Source: Dermacentor variabilis
Lineage: Eukaryota > Arthropoda > Arachnida > Ixodida > Ixodidae
Reading direction: 5' to 3'
Assembly (NCBI RefSeq): GCF_050947875.1
Contig: NW_027460291.1
Coordinates: 29,139,589 to 29,203,588 of the forward strand
DNA: 64,000 nucleotides
The notes beneath the pieces are model-generated. The model saw only the letters and a program-made list of their open reading frames with translations. It did not search any database and had not been told where the DNA came from. Made by a program: the position numbers and the translations under genes. Of the stretch, positions 57,869 through 64,000 are shown piece after piece (positions within the stretch are counted from its first letter, which is position 1; each line of letters opens with the position of its first letter).

Positions 57869-60169
57869 TTATTGAATTTCTGCAGGAAAACCAACTCGCG
57901 CAAATATGGACAGTAGTGCATTAACTATCTCAACTGAGCTGAGTTCTTTAAGCGGCACTGCTTCAGGGAACTTTGTCGCTGGGCAGATCACAGTCAAAAT
58001 GTGTCTGTACCCCGTGGCTATTACCGGCAGAGGTCCCACTGTATCAATAACGAGCCGTCTAAAAGGCTCCGTAATGATAGGTACCAATTTCAACGGCGCC
58101 CTCGATTTGTCCCCTGGTTTGCCCACCCGCTGACAAGTGTCACATGTCCTCACGAAATGGTCTGCGTCCCGAAAACACCCTGGCCAATAGTACTCTTGCA
58201 AGAGACGGTCCTTAGTTTTCTTAACTCCTAGGTGTCCGGACCACGAACCTCCGTGTGACAAGCGCAACAGATCCTGACGATAGCATTGAGGCACGATCAG
58301 CTGATCGAACTCCACTCCTCTGCGGTCTAGATACTTCCGGTACAGGACTCCACCTCTTTCCACAAAACGCGCAGTTTTCCTGGCGATACCTTCTTTGACA
58401 TTGCAGCGAATGTTTTCTAGGCTGCCATCCTTCTTTTGCTCGGCTATCAAAGCCGACCGGCTGACTTTTAGCAACCTATCAAGTCCGTCTGACGTAGGCG
58501 CGATGAGCAAATCAGTAGATAGCTCTTCTAACTTTCCCGAATCGGGATTTTCCTCTCCAGTATCTGGCGCCTTTAACGTTACAGACTCAAGTTTATTCAG
58601 TTCGGGCGTGCTCTGAATATCAGCTTGCTGCGCCTCTGACCCTTTTTCGTTGTTTGATAACGTCGGCCCCGCAACTACCGCCTTTGCAGCGAGCTCCCGA
58701 ACCTTCGATCTGGTTAAGGCCTGAACACTAGCTTCACCAAACAAAAGCCCCTTCTCGCGCAGGAGGTGATCGGACCTGTTTGAAAATAGGTACGGGTACT
58801 GGGGTGGCAGCATCGATGACACTGCCGCCTCCGTCTCAAGCGCTCCGAAAGGTCCTTCAATAAGCACCTTTGCTACTGGCAGACACACGCTATGAGCTTC
58901 CACGGCTTGCTTGATCCATGCGCACTCGCCCGTGAACATATGGGGTTCTACGTAAGACGGGTGAACTACATCCATCGTAGCTGCGGAATCGCGAAGCACT
59001 CGGCACTCTTTCCCGTTCACGAGGAGGTCTCGCATGTAAGGCTCGAGAAGCTTCATGTTCTCGTCAGTGCTGCCTATTGAAAAAAAAACAACTTTTGGTG
59101 TTGTTTCCGGACACTGCGCCGAAAAGTGACCCGGCTTCTGGCACGTATAACACAAGCGCGCTCGCCTCATCTCGAACCGCTTTCTGCGTTTGGCTGCCGC
59201 CGTCTCTTTACGTTTGGTCGGACTGCTTTCGCTCGCATCCGCACTACGCGTGTCCCCCTTTGCTCTCATGGGTGTGAACTTCGGCCTCTCAAACTTCGAG
59301 CCAAATTCACCCTTTTGACCGTCCTTAGCTCCGCGAGCCCGACGCGTCACAAACTCCTCGGCTAGCTCAGCGGCTCTAGCCACCGTACTCACGTCTGGCC
59401 TATCCAAGACCCAGTATCGCACGTTCTCCGGTAATCGACTATAAAACTGTTCTAGCCCGAAACACTGCAGAACTTTATCGTGGTCACCAAACGCTTTCTC
59501 TTCTTTGAGCCACTCCTGCATGTTCGACATAAGCCTATACGCAAACTCTGTATATGACTCACTTTTGCCTTTCTCATTTTCCCGAAACTTCCGACGGAAC
59601 GCCTCCGCAGACAGCCGGTACTTTTTTAGAAGACTCGATTTCACTTTGTCGAAATCCTCTGCTTCCTCTCTATCCAAGCGAGCGACTACGTCGGCCGCCT
59701 CGCCGGGTAACAAAGTGAGCAAGCGCTGTGGCCACGTTTCCCGAGAGAACCCCTGCTTCTCGCACGTTCGCTCAAAGTTAACCAGGAACAAACCAATGTC
59801 CTCTCCAAGCTTAAACGGCCGCATCAGGTCAGTCATTTTGAACAATACGCGTTCTCCTGCACCGTGTGCCTGACTTCCATTACGAGCGCGTTCCATCTCT
59901 ACCTCGAGACGCTTCATTTCCAAAGCGTGTTCGCGCTCTTCTTTTTTCTCTTGTTGCTCTCGCTCTTTCTGTTCTTTACGTTCACGCTCTTCTTTTTCAG
60001 TCTCTCTCTCTTCAATGGTCTCAAGGCATTCCGACAGCTCGTCATCCTCAGCCTCTAACTCAAGAATAGCCTTTAGCAGTTCTGGTTTTCTGAGTTTGTC
60101 CGAGACATCCAGACCCAACTCTCTTGCAAGCTCTAACAATTTCGGTTTGCGCAACGACTTCAAATCCAT
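57869..60169 (-). CDS. Gmr1-like Gag-protease-integrase N-half
   Basis: ATG at 60169-60167, stop TAA at 57871-57869, 766 residues. In order: an N-terminal repeat-like segment (LRKPKLLELARELGL, SAP-like, residues 5-35); a Glu/Lys/Arg-rich coiled coil (about 45-95); capsid with a SCAN-like C-terminal domain (about 185-275, with LEQFYSRLPENVRYWVL); a CCHC knuckle CYTCQKPGHFSAQC (about 340-353); protease with RDSAATMDVV (about 389; the usual DSG/DTG is DSA); a linker; the integrase zinc domain (HX..H...CDTC, about 637-677); and the first catalytic Asp in IDTVGPLPV (about 705). The stop falls where Ser before the second catalytic Asp is expected. Confidence 0.92.
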   Translation of the reverse strand: MDLKSLRKPKLLELARELGLDVSDKLRKPELLKAILELEAEDDELSECLETIEERETEKEERERKEQKEREQQEKKEEREHALEMKRLEVEMERARNGSQAHGAGERVLFKMTDLMRPFKLGEDIGLFLVNFERTCEKQGFSRETWPQRLLTLLPGEAADVVARLDREEAEDFDKVKSSLLKKYRLSAEAFRRKFRENEKGKSESYTEFAYRLMSNMQEWLKEEKAFGDHDKVLQCFGLEQFYSRLPENVRYWVLDRPDVSTVARAAELAEEFVTRRARGAKDGQKGEFGSKFERPKFTPMRAKGDTRSADASESSPTKRKETAAAKRRKRFEMRRARLCYTCQKPGHFSAQCPETTPKVVFFSIGSTDENMKLLEPYMRDLLVNGKECRVLRDSAATMDVVHPSYVEPHMFTGECAWIKQAVEAHSVCLPVAKVLIEGPFGALETEAAVSSMLPPQYPYLFSNRSDHLLREKGLLFGEASVQALTRSKVRELAAKAVVAGPTLSNNEKGSEAQQADIQSTPELNKLESVTLKAPDTGEENPDSGKLEELSTDLLIAPTSDGLDRLLKVSRSALIAEQKKDGSLENIRCNVKEGIARKTARFVERGGVLYRKYLDRRGVEFDQLIVPQCYRQDLLRLSHGGSWSGHLGVKKTKDRLLQEYYWPGCFRDADHFVRTCDTCQRVGKPGDKSRAPLKLVPIITEPFRRLVIDTVGPLPVIATGYRHILTVICPATKFPEAVPLKELSSVEIVNALLSIFARVGFPAEIQ

Positions 60170-60503
60170 GGCTGCTCTGAATGCTGCTTTCTCTACTGCT
60201 TACTATTGTCTTGCCGCAAACTAACCCGGCAGCAACGACAACCACAATTACCAGCTCTGTTTCTGACACTAACAAAAAGCCTGGCAAAGCTCAGTAGAAG
60301 AAAGTCCCGCACTCACCAAACCTCGCAGGCAGGAATTCCGCGCAGTCGTTCCGCTGCAGGCAACCAGTCGTCACACAGGGCTCGTTGCACTGCTCCCGGA
60401 TCGTCGTTGAGCTGCTCAGCATACAGTCAACTGCATCTCTTCGCTGCTGGCCTCCGTTGTCGCGATCTCGCCGCTGGCAGACCGTTGTTTGAAGTCGTAG
60501 GCG
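60170..60503 (-). other. 5' leader of the Gmr1-like element
   Basis: About 330 bases between the primer-binding site and the Gag ATG, non-coding. Packaging or translation signals would be expected here, but I cannot recognise any. Confidence 0.6.
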
Positions 60504-60521
60504 ATCCCACCGCTGCCACCA
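60504..60521 (-). other. Primer-binding site matching tRNA-Leu
   Basis: The minus strand reads TGGTGGCAGCGGTGGGAT, two bases after the 5' LTR. It is the complement of the ATCCCACCGCTGCCACCA end of a eukaryotic tRNA-Leu as I remember it. Reverse transcription would start here. Confidence 0.85.
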
Positions 60522-60523
60522 GA

Positions 60524-61405
60524 TGTTTGGATCGCGACACTGGAGCGATCGGATGGGAACTCGGCGCTGACGCCCGTGGTTATACCTGGGTCGCAAGCCC
60601 CAAGGGTAGCGTTGGCCTGGCGGCCTGGGGTACAACTCGAAGCATCCGAAGGTCCCGGCAAAGCATGAGTCGACTGGTAACAACGAAACAACTTGTTTAT
60701 TTTAACATCGCAAAGAGTTGGCGGTCAGGTTTGACCGAAGTAGAGAGACGGGAGAGCACTTCACTCAGCAGAAGAAATCGGAGCCCTCCCTTTGGCGTCC
60801 GGGGGCAGCTGTTTTTATACTCTCGCAGTTGAGGGCAAGAAGGAACCCCTCAAAAGACGAGCACGTGAATGTACAATGGGCTAATGGTGACGCACACTGT
60901 CGTGGCGCTGCGCACGATCTCGTAGCACCCTGTCGTGGCGCTGCGCACGAACTCGTAGCACCCTGTCGTGGCGCTGCGCACGATCTCGTAGCACCCTGTC
61001 GTGGCGCTGCCGGTCGGACACAATGACTGTACTGAGAAGATGGTCCCTGCTTTGGCATCGCCTGTTTCGGGCACAATGACTGGAACGAGATCCCTGCTTT
61101 GGCATCGCCTGTTTCGGGCCCAATAACTGGAATGAGATCCCTGCTTTGGCATCGCCTGTTTCGGGCACAATGACTGGAATGCGAGGGGGATCCCTAGGCG
61201 GTCGCATCGCCGCAGACGCGCCTGGAAACACCTGGCGATGAGTATTGCGGCGACGACGATCGGGCCAAAATGTCTGCCGCCCCGCCGCAGACGCGCCTTG
61301 AAACACCTGGCGATGAGTGTTGCGGCGACGACGATCGGGCCAAAATGTCTGCCGCCCCGCCGCAGTCGCGCCGGCAAAACCACGTGTCGCAGGCGAAACG
61401 CAACA
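60524..61405 (-). repeat. 5' LTR of the Gmr1-like element
   Basis: 882 bp, the upstream LTR in transcript direction. It is identical by eye to 54359-55240 except at 60582 and 61244. It carries the TATA box (60812-60819) and the same three minisatellites. Confidence 0.95.
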
Positions 61406-61409
61406 AGGC
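61406..61409. repeat. Target-site duplication of the inner LTR element, right
   Basis: AGGC, partner of 54355-54358. The LINE ORF2 frame continues directly after it. Confidence 0.85.
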
Positions 61410-62475
61410 TGTTAATCGCGAGGCAATGAGGGTCATCACTTGCCTTCCCCGCATCACCCCGATCGTGGCTCTCCAAGAAAAGGCGCAGCTCAACACACTA
61501 GATGAGCTGGTGCAGCAGCGACGTGATGCTCGCAGGCTTAAGGCCAGCCTTTCACATGCAACGTGTGCTCTCAGGGCTTACGCTTTCTCGAACTCGCTTC
61601 TACCACCACCATCGCCAGTTCTTGCTCCCTGGAGTTTTGTACAGCTGAGTGATAACAAGCCAACTGATATACATCGCCCGACATCAATTCAGGCGGCGGC
61701 GTCGCTTCGTGACCGAATTGTAGATCAAGATGCCCACCTGCCGCTTGGCTCCATCGTCCTTTACGTTGATACAAGCATTAAGGGTTGTGAAACAACCACT
61801 GCAATTTATTGCCCATGCGCACCTGCCCTTAATAAGACGACCCGGTTTCAAGTCCAAGAACCTGCCTCCTCTTTCTGTGCTGAGCTCCTTGCTGTCTGAG
61901 AAGCGTTGTGCTCTGTGGCCGCCTTTCCCATGGTCCCCACGGCCCGCATCATCATCCGCACTGATGCCCTCCAGGCGACACGGCTTCTGCGACGTGTCAG
62001 TCGCAGCCCATGCCAACAGATCCATCTTCTGGCGGCACGCATCCCGCAGTCAATATCTGTCGAGTGGATCCCACTCGACCTTCTAAGCTTCCAAAGCCGT
62101 GCGGATTCTGCGACCCGTCTAGCGACCTCTCCATCGTCACTGCTTCAACTCTTTCACCTAGATGATGCCACCCTCCTTTTAACAAGAAAGGAGCACCTCC
62201 GGCGCAGCACACGTGCTCTCATACCTCCGTGTGCGGTAAACCTCCCCCGCGGTCTTACCCGTGCAGAGGAGGTTGCGCTTCGGAGGATCCGGGTAGGGGT
62301 AGCCCTCACTCCTGCCATGACTAGGAAGTGGCCGCACTTTCGCCCGCTATATCCTCGTCCTGAGTGTCCACTCTGCAAGTCGCGAAATGTTGAAGCCGAC
62401 ATCCACCACCTGCTGTTAGTTTGCCCTGCACTGAAACCGACGAGGCTCCGGCACCTCGCAGCAGCGGGACTCTAG
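61410..62475 (+). pseudogene. LINE ORF2, part 2: RT thumb, RNase H, C-terminus
   Basis: The frame continues that of 53085-54358 once the LTR element and one AGGC are removed (VNREAMRVITCLPRITPIV). The connector runs to about 61730. RNase H shows VLYVDTSIKGC, FCAELLAV, IIIRTDALQA and RADSATRLA, so the four acidic residues appear kept. A TGA at 61897-61899 breaks it. The C-terminal Cys/His motif is CPLCKSRNVEADIHHLLLVC (about 62368-62430). It ends at TAG 62473-62475. Confidence 0.9.
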
Positions 62476-62643
62476 CCGCATAATCTGAGCCATTACACTG
62501 CTTGGACGCAGGGACCGCATTATCGATCCCTCTTGGTCTTCATTAGGTCAGCAAATCTATTTTCATTCATTTAATCATCCTTATTCACCCCCATCCCATA
62601 CCCTTGTATGCCCTGAGGCATTTATACTCGCATTAAAAAAAAA
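62476..62643 (+). other. LINE 3' UTR and poly(A) tail
   Basis: It ends in about ten A residues (62634-62643) directly before the outer element's sequence resumes. The ORF2 strand therefore has a normal target-primed 3' end. Confidence 0.8.
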
Positions 62644-62645
62644 GT

Positions 62646-63290
62646 CGTAAACGGTCTCCTTGCTGAATGTCGCCTCGTTCACCGCACCACCACCGCCTAC
62701 GATCCTCAAACTAATGGTTTGACGGAAAGATTCAACCGAAGTCTCGGCGACATGCTCTACAAATATTTCGCCTCTGATCACGCTGATTGGGACCTTATTT
62801 TCCCGTTCATGACGTACGCCTACAATACTGCACCACAGGCGACCACAAGTTTCGCCTTATTCTTCATCTTGTATGGGCGCTAACATTCGACCACACTCGA
62901 CACCATCCTTCCGTACTGACCCGACTCATCCGAATGCACGCCCATCTCGGAAGCTGCCCGCCGCACCGAGGAATGCAGTCTGCTTGCCCGTTCCGCCACA
63001 ATCGTCGACTAAAGGCCACAAAAATTTCGACGTGACGATCACCATCCGCCTTGTAACTTTCTTCCAGACTTCCTTTTGTGGCTTTGGGTCCTAGCTGTTC
63101 CTGCTAGCATGTTTTCCAAGTTCGCCGCCAAATATCAAAGACTCTACCGTGTTGTAGCGCAGACATCGCCTGTGTATATATCGTCGAGGCTGCAACGCCA
63201 TCTAGCGACTAACACTGCTGTGGTCGCGAAACCTTCCAAATACAGCGCCTTAATCCGTATTACGACCCACTCATACTATGATCATCATGA
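62646..63290 (+). pseudogene. Outer Ty3-type element: integrase end and C-terminal module
   Basis: It resumes the integrase core after the LINE: VVNGLLAECRLVHRTTTAYD, PQTNGLTERFNRSLGDML (catalytic Glu in TER) and YAYNTAPQATTSFALFFIL. A TAA follows at 62881-62883 with several further breaks. In another frame, KYQRLYRVVAQTSPV (about 63130-63175) fits the GPY/F module at the end of gypsy-type integrases. It is on the same strand as the left part. Confidence 0.88.
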
Positions 63291-63322
63291 GTCACTAGGA
63301 TGGCTCCTTTTTCAATGGAGGG

Positions 63323-63472
63323 TCATTGTCGTGAAGAGGAATGCTACGCGCTGCAGCCACATCACCAGTCGTCCGGGAGGCGCGAGCTCGAGATTGCCTG
63401 GGCTGCTCTCGTTGAGACGCTGCCAACGTGGCCTGCTGCTCTTTTGTCCTGTCCTTGGTTCCCATTAGAGCA
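63323..63472 (+). repeat. 3' LTR remnant of the outer Ty3-type element
   Basis: Similar to 48354-48497 over about 140 bases with scattered differences and small gaps. It follows a short purine-rich AATGGAGGG (63314-63322) that could be the polypurine tract. Confidence 0.75.
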
Positions 63473-64000
63473 CTCCTTTTACGTGTAGGCATTACAAACA
63501 CTGAACTACAGGCAGCCATGTCGCGGTCACTTGCTGACGGAGCTGTAAGAGCGCTCAGCTTAAGCCCTGCAACGTTCTGTCACAGGGAAACATCCCTGAT
63601 CACCGTAAAAACCCATCGCCTACCCAACGAACATGTTGATACGGGGGTAAAAAGTGCTGCCTAGTACGGTAACCCCGATTCCGTGCGAAAAATCACTCCC
63701 CGTCAGAATTCCTCGCTGCCAGTGCCTTCTTGGCACATTTTATACAAGACCACGCCACATCGCCACCATAGTGCGTCGGAGTAGCCCTAACTTGAGCAAC
63801 CTGTCGGGCTGAGACTTCGTGATGAAATTTTGGCCATTGCAAGATCCCAAACTGCAAAGCACGAAGCTTGTGCCATGTAAGCTTGCCATTGCGACAATCC
63901 TGACGGCTAGTGCGGCAACGTTGGATTGAAGTGGTAGTGCGCATCGCGTCTCTGAATGGTGGCATACCTTACCAGCGCACTACACCCCAAGAAGACTTGA
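63473..64000. other. Unassigned stretch to the window end
   Basis: No gene is recognised. A minus-strand frame (63965-63693) stays open for 90 codons and has a plausible composition (WHKLRALQFGILQWPKFHHE), but it has no family I can name and is not cut off by the window edge. Confidence 0.45.

Larger units (their letters stand above)
54359..61405 (-). mobile_element. Gmr1-like Ty3-type LTR retrotransposon (innermost, young)
   Basis: The element is 7,047 bp with 882 bp LTRs, transcribed on the minus strand. Order along its own direction: 5' LTR (61405-60524), primer-binding site, 5' leader, one long frame (60169-55727) encoding Gag, protease, integrase, RT and RNase H, 3' non-coding part (55726-55241), 3' LTR (55240-54359). 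Integrase lies before RT, the Ty1/copia order, while the RT has Ty3/gypsy features (YLDD, and FLGVAGYYQRYIP after RT). The Gag has a SCAN-like region. These traits fit the Gmr1-like group. No env is seen. The LTRs differ at two positions by eye, so insertion is recent. Confidence 0.93.
50142..62643 (+). mobile_element. I-type LINE, near full length (middle layer of nest)
   Basis: ORF1 (50163-51872) and ORF2 (51878 onward) are both present, the latter interrupted at 54359-61405 by an LTR retrotransposon and resuming at 61410. The 3' UTR ends in a short poly(A) at about 62634-62643. CGTAAA occurs at both edges (50136-50141 and 62646-62651) and may be a short target duplication. Outside the insert the outer element's integrase continues in frame. 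The two ORFs are five bases apart, an arrangement common in I-type LINEs. Confidence 0.9.
48354..63472 (+). mobile_element. Ty3/gypsy-type LTR element, internally deleted (outer shell of nest)
   Basis: Short similar LTR ends lie at 48354-48497 and 63323-63472. Between them, excluding the nested material 50142-62645, only about 2.2 kb of this element remains: RT active-site region, RNase H, integrase and the integrase C-terminus. Gag, protease and the first part of RT are missing, so a deletion joins the post-LTR region directly to RT near 48560. It is the oldest layer of the nest, with many stops. Confidence 0.85.

Overview
The window looks like a repeat-rich piece of an arthropod nuclear genome, most probably a hard tick (Ixodidae). 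The reasons are several copies of a tRNA-headed SINE that matches what I remember of the ixodid 'Ruka' family, RNase H-bearing I-type, RTE-type and CR1-type LINEs, and a 14 kb tandem repeat. There is no prokaryotic gene organisation, and I found no convincing intact host gene. Nearly every protein-like reading frame belongs to a transposable element.

Layout. 1-1725: mostly unassigned. 1726-5166: dead I-type LINE, 5' truncated in its endonuclease. 5477-8078 (minus): dead hAT transposase of the ZMYM/TTF type. 9337-9512: compound tetranucleotide microsatellite, then a CATCGTC-rich degenerate stretch. 11845-12475: pair of diverged inverted repeats. 12663-18620: a nearly complete but mutated I-type LINE with a short RTE-type LINE 3' end inserted at 15022-15451. 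18718-18966: old SINE. 19620-35190: tandem array of an approximately 113 bp unit with a variable poly-G run, broken by a LINE 3' fragment that carries a SINE (22631-23760) and by a 200-N assembly gap. 35191-38348: unassigned AT-rich DNA with two long palindromes. 38413-39309: RTE-type LINE 3' end next to (AT)n. 42155-42419: LINE endonuclease scrap. 44553-48265 (minus): CR1-type LINE containing an RTE-type LINE that contains a SINE.

The most informative part is 48354-63472, a three-level nest. An internally deleted Ty3/gypsy-type element (outer, oldest) is split inside its integrase by a full-length I-type LINE (50142-62643). That LINE is split inside ORF2 by an LTR retrotransposon on the minus strand (54359-61405; 882 bp LTRs differing at two positions by eye; 4 bp target duplication). 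Both splits rejoin in frame when the insert is removed.

The innermost element is unusual. Its pol order is protease-integrase-RT-RNase H, the Ty1/copia order, but its RT is Ty3/gypsy-like. Its Gag carries a region strongly resembling the vertebrate SCAN domain. Both traits are those of the 'Gmr1-like' group, which I know mainly from deuterostomes. It has a TG...CA LTR, a primer-binding site matching tRNA-Leu, three minisatellites inside the LTR, and a single in-frame stop beside an integrase catalytic Asp. This is the strongest candidate in the window for something not well described.
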